Source: Paraescarpia echinospica (taxonomy: Eukaryota > Annelida > Polychaeta > Sabellida > Siboglinidae). From it: a stretch of DNA of 64,000 nucleotides. The notes under the pieces were generated by a model. That model worked only from the letters and a program-made list of their open reading frames with translations, was not told where the DNA came from and ran no database searches. Location of the stretch: the NCBI GenBank assembly GCA_020002185.1, contig CM034543.1:11960746-12024745 (forward strand), in the 5' to 3' direction. The stretch's first letter is position 1. Every line of letters begins with the position of its first letter. Shown piece after piece: positions 33,061 through 42,509 of the stretch. Made by a program: the position numbers and the translations under genes.

Positions 33061-33898
33061 TTTTGACCAACAATTGGCGAATGGTGAAAATAATGATAAC
33101 AAGAGTTTCTACGCTTATGTAAGGAGTAACCAGAAGGTTCGAGATAAGGTTAGACCACTAGAAAACAGCGCAGGAAACATAATATCTGATGGCAGAGGCC
33201 TTGATCGAGTATTTTAGCACAGTGTTTGCAATAGAAGATATACGTTCATTGCCATCATCAGTTACTAAATTTTAGGGGATGAATCTAATAAATTAGGGCA
33301 GTTGCTTGTTACTTCAGAAATGATATCAAAGAAAATAAAGATGATGAAAGAAAACAAATCACCTAAATTTGACGGGATACCACCAAAACTGCTTAAGGAA
33401 ATTGTAGACCAAATCAGTACACCACTTCCTGTATTCTTTAACTTGTCATTTAATGAGGGAATCGTTCCACTTGAATGGAAATAACATTACACTATTTAAA
33501 AAAGGGATCGAAGAGCATGACAGATAATTACAGACCAGTGAGCTTAACGTCAGTTTTATGCAAATTATTAGAAACGCTTATTAGATATCAAATGGTGGAA
33601 TTCCTTGTAAAACACAAATAAATTAATGAGTATCAACATGGGTTCCTAAAAGCTATGTCTTGTCTAATCAAGCTCTTAGGTTTTTTTGGAAGAAATTACA
33701 AAGTGGGTAGATGATGGGTCACCAATGGATGTTGCGTACTTAGTTTTTCAGAAAGCATTTCATAAAGTCCCATATCAAAGATTGTTACTTAAACTAAAAG
33801 CACATGGCATAGGGGATGGTGTAATCAGTTGGATACAAACATGGTTGACAGACAGAAGACGGAGAGTAATAGTAGAGGGGGATATTTCGAAGTGGTAA
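33061..33898 (+). pseudogene. Family A copy 2, RT N-terminal half
   Basis: NKSFYAYVRSNQKVRDKVRP (33,100), then TSEMISKKIKMMKENKSP (33,308 on), LEWK then stop, NYRPVSLTSVLCKLLETLI (33,530), QHGFLKAM, VAYLVFQKAFHKVPYQRLLL (33,730; block A Asp replaced by Val) and LTDRRRRVIVEGDISKW. The copy ends at 33,898 with TAA directly after SKW. Confidence 0.75.
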
Positions 33899-34687
33899 CC
33901 AGATAGCTTTACATATTCAGCACACAACTTGATTGTAAAGCTCTTTTTGTATATGTGACACACGTCCATTGATATCACAGTGCCAAAATCTACTTCAGAA
34001 ATTCAGTGTATATTTATTTTTTGTACATTTGTTTTGAGGCTTATGCACTATGACCGGAACCTCAACTTTGGCATAGAAGCACAAGAGGACGCGAACCCAT
34101 ACACAATTTTCACCCCACCTCGAGCTGACTACAAGGACATGAATGCTGATGCGGAGGTATTATTTGATAGCATGCATGTTCCGTATATCCTATTGACCAT
34201 TCCATTTTCATGTTCTGATTTACATTAGTTAATAAGTTTAATCTTCATTTTGTAGTTTAAGATATATATATATATTATTTCAGACTGGCAGTCTTAGATT
34301 CACTCACAGTTAATATCTTTATCATGTTTATGCTTTTTCCATCATTTATCCTACCATCAATAACATTTATGTCATTCTAACATATACCCTTTTACACATG
34401 CACCTATCAGTGGAAACAATAGCATGCTCTTGTCGCAGTATTTGAAGCGTTTGTAAGTTACATTCATGTCTATCATGTGCATTAAAATGATTAATTACCT
34501 GCATGTATTGCATACAACAGTTACATTTATACCCTGTATATTATGTATGCTAATTTAAACAGTGACGCTATTTATTTTATTTTAAGTTTTCTCAGGTAAC
34601 TGTTAAGTTCTTAAATGGATACCTGGCACCATTCGGCAATTCACTCAACGACACGATAAAGGCGTTGTACAGTGAAAGGTAACTTCA
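33899..34687. other. No gene recognised
   Basis: Unique AT-rich DNA. The open frame at 33,980-34,228 has no recognisable domain. Confidence 0.5.
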
Positions 34688-35140
34688 TTACATACGGGCT
34701 ACAGCTGATGGGGACATATACTTTGCCTTAGCACAATGTGCTGCAGAGATGAAGAAAAGTGTGTTGTATGTGGTGGATATGGTGGTGGACAAAGAAGGTG
34801 TTGAGTTATTGTTAAATTTGGTGACAGAAAATGTTGGCAAGTGCACAGGGTCCGTAGCAGAATATGTAGTGTTAGCAGTGTTAGATGATTGATCTGTATG
34901 TGTGAATTTAGAAACGAGTGATTTTGTGGGTGTGTCCAATATGTCACACTTCTCGCCAATATCGGGAACAACCTCCTCTGATGTGTGTGCTTTGGGTGTT
35001 GTTTGGGCCAGTTTCCTCCGCTGTCTCCCATCAATGCGTGTAGCTCTCCCAGAAGCAACATCAGACCGCTTCACCCAAGGAAATATACTGGGAACTGCAG
35101 TTTTCTGCTGTCTCTTCACTCGAGAACTCGGCGGATAACA
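34688..35140 (-). pseudogene. THAP-domain protein, exon 2 (end of THAP domain and tail)
   Basis: The minus strand from an acceptor at 35,141 (TTTATTTAAAG|TG) encodes SRVKRQQKTAVPSIFPWVKR. The AVPSIF block is the AVPTIF-like motif that closes a THAP zinc finger. About 130 residues follow, rich in Ser, Thr and Asn (HTDQSSNTANTTYSA), ending at TAG/TAA near 34,688. No transposase core is seen, so this may be a THAP host gene or the head of a P-like transposon. The phase of this exon in the AVPSIF frame does not match exon 1, consistent with decay. Confidence 0.6.
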
Positions 35141-35435
35141 CTTTAAATAAATAAATGAATGTAAGTTTATCAACATAATTTAAATACTAGTAAATAAATA
35201 AAGTGATGTGTTGTAACAATATCACTTAATGAGAACTCCCCTGAGAGTGAAATAAGAAGCCGCTCCCTTGTTGTGCAGTCAAGTTAATAAAGTTAGTTAG
35301 TATACGTTAGAATTATCGTCTCTGTTCAGTGTTCTGCATATTCTAAGTCAACACAGCGAGTATCTTAACATGTGGATATAAAGTAAATGTATGTATTTAT
35401 ACGTTATTAGATTACCTGTGAATAGGCCTGCTTAC

Positions 35436-35643
35436 CTTAAGCAGCTTCCTGAATGTAATTAGATGTTAGAAAATGGCTGTGACAGACAAGACTGGTGGGT
35501 TATGGCTGCCAGACCCGCTTCTTTCCGTCTTCTCGCTTGATGGCATGTATCCAGTGTTGTCTGATATCAGGCCGTTTATCACTTGGAAATAGAACGCTTC
35601 CACAATTAGAACAAAGATGAACACAACACTTCGTTCTTGGCAT
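35436..35643 (-). pseudogene. THAP-domain protein, exon 1 (zinc finger with stops)
   Basis: From ATG at 35,643 the minus strand reads MPRTKCCVHLCSN, an aromatic/basic middle (WIHAIKREDGKKRVWQP) and LVCHSHF. That is C-x4-C-x42-C-x2-H with the Trp, Pro and Phe of the THAP signature (C-x2-4-C-x35-50-C-x2-H). It ends at a good donor (TTAAG|GTAAGC at 35,436/35,435). Two in-frame TAA codons (residues 48 and 69) break it. THAP fingers are DNA-binding modules of host regulators and P-type transposases. Confidence 0.65.
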
Positions 35644-35739
35644 ACTTTTTGAGATTTTTTCTGAAGACACCAAGTAAACAAATCTCCGACTTTTATTTTG
35701 TTTTTCTAATAACTTTTGGCACCTATGGAATATGGACCG

Positions 35740-36545
35740 TGAGCCCTGTGGCGCCGTCTCGTGAGTATACGGGAACTACTCCGTGTGATCAATGGAGCGT
35801 GGCTGTCTAACAGTTCTTGCAACGAAGTGTCGTACTGTTGCGACAGGTCTGCAATGTTTGTTACACGCGATTGTTGCCAGCTGTGAAAGTTCGAAATCTT
35901 GTGGGATTAATTGCAGCATATTTTCGTTAAGAAACCTGCTTCTTCGTTCGGCCCGGCTTTGGTGCTTGGAGCAGGCATTGTACAGCGTGGTGGTCGGTGA
36001 GCAGGGGTCCCACCGTCACTAATGTCACAACGCTTCCTGATGATGGTGCAATTACGAGGTCCAGAATATTGCCGATGGTGTGTGTCGGATCACGAACATG
36101 TGTGCTGCAAGTTGGTGACGTATAAGAGATCAGAGAAGTCGCTTGAATCTTTATTTCCGGCCTTTCCAAAGTGAATGTTAAAATCGCCCACGATAGTCCA
36201 GTCAACTGTGCCGTGAACAGTTCCAGGAGATTGGTGAACTCGGCCATAAACGTTTTGAAAGAAACTCCGCCTCGGCTTGTGGATGGAGGTCTGTAAACGA
36301 GTAATAACCTGATAACATTAAACTTATTGGTATTTGGGATGTCATTATGTTCATGTTCGTGGATAGAATCGGTAATAAAATCAGTTTTGTACCTGACGGA
36401 TCTTGCATTTAGCAGAGCAAGGTTTGTGCAGTTCCAAGGATTGTATGGTAATGTCTGAGTAATCAAGGATGTGAGCAGTTCTTTTGCTGCATGCCTGGTG
36501 ACTGGTCGACGTCCGATCACAGTCGGTATACGGTGTTGTTTACGG
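35740..36545 (-). pseudogene. L2/CR1-like LINE endonuclease fragment
   Basis: Minus strand: CTNLALLNARSVRYKTDFI (nuclease start), a deletion removing the ITETW block, then LLLVYRPPSTSRGGVSF, HTIGNILDLVIAP and PLLTDHHAVQCLL (the DH of the active site). It resembles the family B nuclease but is a different family. It ends about 100 bp upstream of THAP exon 1. Frame continuity after 35,927 is lost. Confidence 0.7.
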
Positions 36546-36829
36546 ACGTCGAAAGAAATTGGAATTTCCTGATAATTTTTATTGACAATAAAGTGATAAG
36601 TGATACCAATGTCATTGCTAACAAATTGTTTTTTTTTAATACAAATTTAGGACCTAAACTAGCAGCTGAGATAACTAATACAAACAACGCCAATTTCATG
36701 GATTACCTACATAATCCGATACTGCATAATTTTGCATTCAAACCAACTTCTGAAGAACCATCACAAACATATTAGATAGCTTAAAACCTAAACCTAGTTG
36801 TGGTAATGATGGCATTTCCACTCGCATGC
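36546..36829 (+). pseudogene. LINE RT N-terminal fragment
   Basis: Plus strand: VISDTNVIANKLFFFNTNLG then PKLAAEI, LHNPILHNFAFKPTSEE and, after a frameshift, TNILDSLKPKPSCGNDGIS. This is the pre-RT/fingers region of jockey/CR1-type LINEs ('N.FF.NIGP.LA', 'S.G.DGIS'). It is cut off by a CA repeat at 36,830. Confidence 0.7.
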
Positions 36830-36955
36830 ACGCACGCACACACCCACACGCACACATACACACACACTGTCGCACATACGGAGGCACACACGAACGCATG
36901 CATTCACTCATACACACACATACACACACAAACGCACTCACGCGCGCGTACTCAA
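36830..36955. repeat. (CA)n-rich simple sequence
   Basis: Degenerate CACA/ACGCAC tract between two LINE fragments. Confidence 0.9.
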
Positions 36956-37845
36956 AATAAAGAGTTACAAATATATTGCGTCGAAGGACACATAGAAGGG
37001 TGTAGGAAACTAATGAAGGAAATATCAGGATACACTACAGATGGTAAATATCAACCTGAAGACCAACAAGTAAGGAGATCAGGGAGTAAACAGGGAAAGG
37101 AAACGGAAAGAGAGGGAACAAGAACTCGTCCGTTACTTGTAACCTTCCCAGAAGAGGACAACAAGCTTTCGTAATGAAAAACCTATACAAACTGAAAAAC
37201 AAAGGAGAGCCATTGAGTGGAATGGATATAAAGCATGACATGAGGAAGGATTACAGAGAGAAGTAACGATTACTGCAGAAGGAGGCAAGAGAAAAACACA
37301 GCAGGAACAGACAACAAATTGTGTCTACCTGGTAAGAGGACGCCCAGGAGAAATGCAGATAATAAAAGTAAAAAATGGGACAAAATTACCAACCAAACTC
37401 TTGCATAGCAAGTGCCAATGCCAGTGCCAGAGAAATAAATGTATGGTGTAAAAATGCTGACGTGCTAACGAAGGAAAAACTAACTGAACTAAAATGATGA
37501 TGACATTGTTTCTTCACAATTCGTTGCCATTTGAAGTGCACCAGTTTGATGTTGAGTTCAATGAAGCACAGTTTTGTACTATAAAACTGAAAGGGAAAGA
37601 CACTCTTCTCATAGGCTCCTTTTATTGAAGCCCAAACAGTACCACAGAGAACAATGACAGCCTTAACAGACTGCTTAATAAAATACGTGAGAACAAATGT
37701 TCACGTGTTCTATTACTTGGAGATTTCAACTATCCTGATATTGATTGGGAAACAATGTCAACAACCGAAACAGCTTCAGCACTAGAAAGAAGTGACAATT
37801 CTGTTATCAAGGTGGTTTTCAACTGCATGTCAATCTATGAACCAA
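36956..37845 (+). pseudogene. CR1/Crack-type LINE fragment: ORF1 end and endonuclease
   Basis: Plus strand: RTRPLLVTFPEEDNKLS (37,120), VYLVRGRPGEMQIIKV-like text (37,325), KNADVLTKEKLTELK (37,450), KLKGKDTLLIGSFY (37,590), and RVLLLGDFNYPDIDWE (37,705-37,755), the catalytic GDFN block of an apurinic-type nuclease. Stops and frameshifts are frequent. The element continues to about 37,845, where a minus-strand LINE fragment begins. Exact clade is uncertain. Confidence 0.65.
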
Positions 37846-38095
37846 TCAGCAAACTGTCTATAAATATCACTTCTGCGTTTGGGATGTGATCCTGCCTGAT
37901 CCTTAATGCAAATGATGCGGTTAAGGCAACGTGGGTGAAGTGTTTTGAAGAGACGCTCCTGCTTGGCATATGCTGTCTTTGTCTCACTGCCGTACAGCAG
38001 GATGCTGAGGACACGTACATTGTACACGTGAACTCTGGTGTCCAGCGTGAGTGCTCCGTTTTCCCACACCCTTTAGGCCAGTCTGGACATGGCAG
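37846..38095 (-). pseudogene. LINE C-terminal fragment ('LYGSET' type), minus strand
   Basis: Minus strand: VWENGALTLDTRVHVYNVRV then LSILLYGSETKTAYAKQERL and HPRCLNRIICIKDQ. The block 'VLS.LLYGSE.WT.YA.QE..L..FH.RCLR.IL' belongs to the thumb/C-terminal region of a distinct LINE group. Only about 80 residues survive. Confidence 0.7.
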
Positions 38096-38529
38096 AAGAG
38101 CCCCATCAATACAAAATTTGCACAGGTGTGAGCAGATCGGCACACAGGTAGACAGAGACCCAAACTCTAATAGTTATTATGTTGAGGATCCGGTTCAGTG
38201 CAAACAATGCCTACTACGTTGGTTACGTTGTAGCATGTAAACCACTTACCTTTATGACGCATCCGTTTGTTAATTGTCGCGCTTCCGCATAGTTGAACAA
38301 TGAATTATGCATTACCTAAATTGACTTCATCCTAATTCCATGGGGGCATGATCTAAAGAAAAAACTTTGTGGAGACCCCATACAAATTATTTTGTGGAGG
38401 CCCCTGGGCGACTACCCAGTCGGCACTGCCCTCAATCAGGCATTACACATTGGGTAATGTTGTTGTTTCAAATTATGCATCAACATACAAATTACAAGTA
38501 AATGATGTTAATTTTGTGATTCCTGTAGA

Positions 38530-38800
38530 GCGGGCTAGGGTTTCATGCGAGTCACTGGTGAACACGTCAGCGATGGTTTGGCTGCATTATCCGAATGGTT
38601 GACGGTCGCATACCAATCAATGTACTGTATGGTGAACGTGTCACAGTGACGCTTACTATTGGTCATCCATACCTCCACTACAAAGACACCTGCAAGCCCA
38701 TCGTCATATTGCCGATTGCTAAGACTGACATGAGAAGAGACGTTTCAGTCACACCAGGCGATATACGTCACTAAATCGAACATCAGGACGCAAACCAATG
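38530..38800 (+). pseudogene. LINE C-terminal fragment ('GRIP..LYGE' type), plus strand
   Basis: Plus strand at 38,597 reads MVDGRIPINVLYGERV, then GHPYLHYKDTCK. This corresponds to 'ME DGRIPK.ILYGEL...GRP.LRYKDVCK', the block that follows the LYGSET block in the same LINE group as the fragment at 37.8-38.1 kb. The two pieces are in opposite orientation. Confidence 0.6.
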
Positions 38801-39784
38801 TCTCGCAAGACAGTAGAATGTGTACACAATTATAGCTCGTGAGTCATGTCAATCAGTGTCGTTACAACGGGAACACGTCTCTGGATCAAGGCTCTGAAAT
38901 GTGCATCGAACAGTGACGCCACACCCCGGAGCATGGACCTTCGAGGTTTCCTGACAGCGCTTGCTGACAATTGTTACACGAGTGGAGCCCTCTCTTGGCC
39001 GTGCATCCAACGAAGATGTCCATCTTGTCAATCTCGTAGAAACATTACTACTTTTATTCTTATTTCAGTTTTGTGTGTGGGGTACTTTTTTTTAGAAAAT
39101 ATGTGGAATCATAATATATTATCGGAATATTCATTGAATGGTATGTTGTACTTTTAATAAATATATGGAATCATAATATAGTATCAGAATACTCATTTAA
39201 TGGTATCTGATGTTACAGAGGGGCCTACGTATTGACCCGCTGGCCTTGTGCCTTTTTTCAGCTAACCATTTCGGATAATAAATTGTCATATTTTACTGAC
39301 CCGACGAGCCGTCAACGTTTCAAATCATTGCATGTTGCTCTATCCGATTGTTATTGACCATCATCGATGTTTATTTAGGTATATCACATGTATTTGACCC
39401 AAGGGCAGTCATATAATATTATGACCATTCCTCCCAATTAATTGCAAGTAGCCCAAATAATGCTCCATTACCTAAATAGCCCTGGTCGGTCCGAGGAAGG
39501 AGGTTTGGTAACTTGGTTGGGACTGTTTGAGTTCTTCCTCTTGCTAGGTCTGACCTCAATACAACATAACAGAGGATCGCGAGTGAAACCGCAACTCCAC
39601 CCTCGAAACATGCCACCGTTCTAGTTATTTCCAGCGCACGACAACGTTTTATTAACTGACTAGTCTGTATTATTGTGGTTACAATGTAATGGTCTTATGA
39701 GGTCTCATTCAACTAGTCAACTAGTCAACTTTTTCAGAACATTATCGCCAAACCGAACTTTATATGCTGGCATTGAGGATGGTC
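38801..39784. other. No gene recognised
   Basis: Unique DNA. A 50-bp stretch around GGAATCATAATATATTATCGGAATATTCAT (39,107-39,136) recurs imperfectly at 39,167-39,202 as a short local duplication. No coding feature is supported. Confidence 0.5.
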
Positions 39785-39995
39785 ACTGCCAGGGTGCTTA
39801 TCGTTCTCAATGGTTCTTTTACGTTCCAAATTGAGACGGGACCGACACTAATGTGATCTTTGAGTCACGATGCATACACAGTCCCCAATGTTGAGAGCCA
39901 GATTCTTACACCAAATATCATGCCTGCCCGATCCTGGTTTCGAACTCAGAGCGCTGGCATGCCAGGCGGATGTGCTAACCACTACACAGGTCACG
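39785..39995 (-). mobile_element. tRNA-derived SINE
   Basis: The minus strand begins with a tRNA-like head: A-box-like TGTGTAGTGGTTAGCACATC (complement of 39,969-39,988) and B box GAGTTCGAAACC (39,948-39,937). A body follows containing GTCGGTCCCGTCTC and GGAACGTAAAAGAACCAT, which resembles the central domain shared by many invertebrate SINEs ('GGTTCTTTTACGTGC'). No poly(A) or clear target duplication found. It is not a functional tRNA. Confidence 0.65.
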
Positions 39996-41771
39996 CTTCG
40001 TTTCGTGGTTGAAATCCGTATTTTGTAGATAGCTGAAATTCGGTATGAATCCGTTTAAATAGGTGTAATGTTTTCCATTTCATTTCATCCTATATCACTG
40101 CTTTAGTGACCGACTGTCGCCATTTACGAGCGTGTATAGTATACTTACATGTATGATCCAGTGAGATTCGCTTGCAAAAAGCAATTTTAATATGAATGCC
40201 ATCTGTGAGATATCAGTCAACAGAATATCGAGGGTGGTAATTTTGTTTTATTTAAAGAACTGGCAGCCAATGTATAAAAAGGCTGTGAAATCAAATTTCC
40301 ATATTACGCAGTAACGGTATCACAGAGCCATAATTTTGCGTCAAAACGTTACATTGAACATGTCAGAGGTTTCAAATATTTTATATTTTACCACTTCCAA
40401 CTTTCAGATCCGCCATTTTAAAATAGCATACGTACATAAATATCCACCACTGTGTATAGCTAGGTACTCATTCATATAGTTGAGTGAACTGTAACAATGT
40501 GGAATGACTAAACTTGCCAAAATTTCGAAACGGCAGCACGTGTATTAAAACCCAGAATCTTGTCCGACTCCCTAAACATTTCATAATCGCGCTCCTTATA
40601 TGATGAATACAAGAACACTTGTTCTTTATCGTGACTTTTATATTTGAAGAAAACAATAAAATCCACTACACATTTTTGGAAAATTGCCAACTCATGTAAT
40701 CATGCCTTATAATCACAAACCACTTCGTTCAAAAAGTAGATTGTTTCTTAATGAGCCTTTGTCCAGAATTCAGCTACATTGATGTCCCGCACTCTGGTAC
40801 AATTTTCCTCTTACTCTTCTCTGATGATTTGACATTAATATAGTTAGTGAATAATTAACACGTAGAGCAACGAGGTTTTGCATTCGGCCACCAGTATTGC
40901 ATTTAATATGTTGGATACAAATTTGATAGTATTCATTAATTTATTTTATAAAACAGTTCGTTTTCTGTTTGTCTGTGCACCCGCATCTCCGTCAGTTTTC
41001 CATGTATGGGGATGACATTTTGCACCGTGCCCATTGAGATGGTTCGTAGTTATAGACATTTTCGAAATTCGTCCAGGGGTGGAGAACTGGGGGGGGGCTA
41101 AATATTTCAAAAGCCTATACGTGGAGTTCCAGCTGCGGACGTTTTTCTATAATATCGTAATGATAATTAAGCCATCTACAAATATATCGCTGGATGTATG
41201 CAGAAATTTTGAATATTTTAAAAGTTATTGACGTTTGAATATCCTCATGCACCAGGTCTACTTATAGCTGGTCACGCAAGCATTCCGCAACGTGAGCGCG
41301 TGCTACTTCTGGCAAACAACACACTGCAACAATTCAGTGGAGTTTCAGCCACGGAATTTAATGTTTTTCTGTATCATTATACAGGTAATTATTACATGTA
41401 AAAATATGTCACTGGATGTATGGAGACAAATATATTAGTTTATATGCTACTAACGTTACAAAAACCCGGACGCGTAACCCAGCTGCCTGTTGCTGGTTAA
41501 GTCAGTTACACAGGTGAGTGCGTGTGATTTCTGGCAGAAGGTTGTCCTAACAACTAGGTCGGTAACCAGTTAGAACATAGTAATGCGGGTAGGCTGGAAA
41601 CTTTTGGGATAGGTGTGGGGTGTCTGAAACTCAAATGCTGGGCATCCGAGGTTTGATATATTTTCAGTGTTCATAATTATATCAACAATACTATTTTAAA
41701 TATTTCAGTGCAAATGATTTGAGGATATATATGACTGCCGTTTTCCATGGGTAACGCCGGGTAACTCAGCT
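39996..41771. other. No gene recognised
   Basis: AT-rich unique DNA with no conserved frame, RNA gene or element end that I can support. Confidence 0.5.
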
Positions 41772-42509
41772 CATCATCATCATCATTGTGCAGTCGTATT
41801 GTCCCGTTGTTGGGCGAATGTCGCAGCATGTCGTTTCCAAATATTCCTTGCGCTATCCTCTGCCAGATGTTTCCATTCCACTACTCGTCTAGTTCGTCTC
41901 TCCACCGTCACGCCGGTCTTCCTCTAGATCGTTTCCCTTCGAAAGGTTTCCAGGTTGTAGACCGCTGATGTGCCCTTCCCAAGGTCACTTCTGTTTTCTA
42001 ATTTGTTCTATCACGTTTATGACATTTGCTTCTGTCTTACACATATGTTTGTTTTTCTCTCCCTATATGTGATGTTTAACATACTTCTTTCCATCTTTGT
42101 TTGTGCGGCTGCTAGCTTGTTCTTTGCCTGGATGATGAGTGCCCATGTTTCCGAGCCGTATATCATCGCTGGAAGTACGCATGAGTTATAAACTTGTCTC
42201 TTCAAGCAGCTTTCAAAGTTACCCTTGACGATGTCGCTGTGTTTGATGAATGCTGCCCAGCCAGCGGTGATTCTTTTTTGAATATCCTTGTCTTGGTTTT
42301 TGTCTCTGATACTGTATCGCTGTCCCAGATAGACGTAGCTTTCAACGAGCACTATCTGCGTGGTTTTTGATATATATATATATTGGTGTGTTGTCTTCGA
42401 AGTGTTCATCTTCAGACTTTGTTTTTTACTTTCATAAGCTAGCGCCTGCAGCATTTTTTGTAGTTCTTGTTGTGTAATAGCGCATATGAGTATGTTGTTT
42501 GCGAAGAGA
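41772..42509 (-). pseudogene. RTE-type LINE copy 1, 3' part (C-terminus)
   Basis: Minus strand: LLFANNILICAITQQELQKM (the RT FADD block, here FANN), LGQRYSIRDKNQDKDIQKRI, GWAAFIKHSDIV, LPAMIYGSETWAL and AAAQTKMERSMLNITYRERK. These are C-terminal RTE blocks. The remainder to 41,772 is decayed and ends in (ATG)n, the usual simple tail of RTE elements. It is the 3' half of an element whose 5' half continues at 45,117. Confidence 0.8.

Larger units (their letters stand above)
30268..33898 (+). mobile_element. CR1 family A copy 2 (decayed, 3' truncated)
   Basis: Plus-strand copy colinear with the 5' UTR, ORF1, endonuclease and first half of the RT of copy 1. The 5' UTR match (TTGGTGCAGCAAACTTGCGA onward) starts at the same place. 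It ends at about 33,898, before the VPQGS and FADD blocks. LINE copies are normally truncated at the 5' end, so the missing 3' part reflects a later deletion or rearrangement. Many stops and frameshifts show that it is older than copy 1. Confidence 0.85.

Noticed and set aside
39930..39995. Genuine tRNA gene
   Set aside because: The anticodon region is a palindrome without a proper loop, and a SINE body follows.
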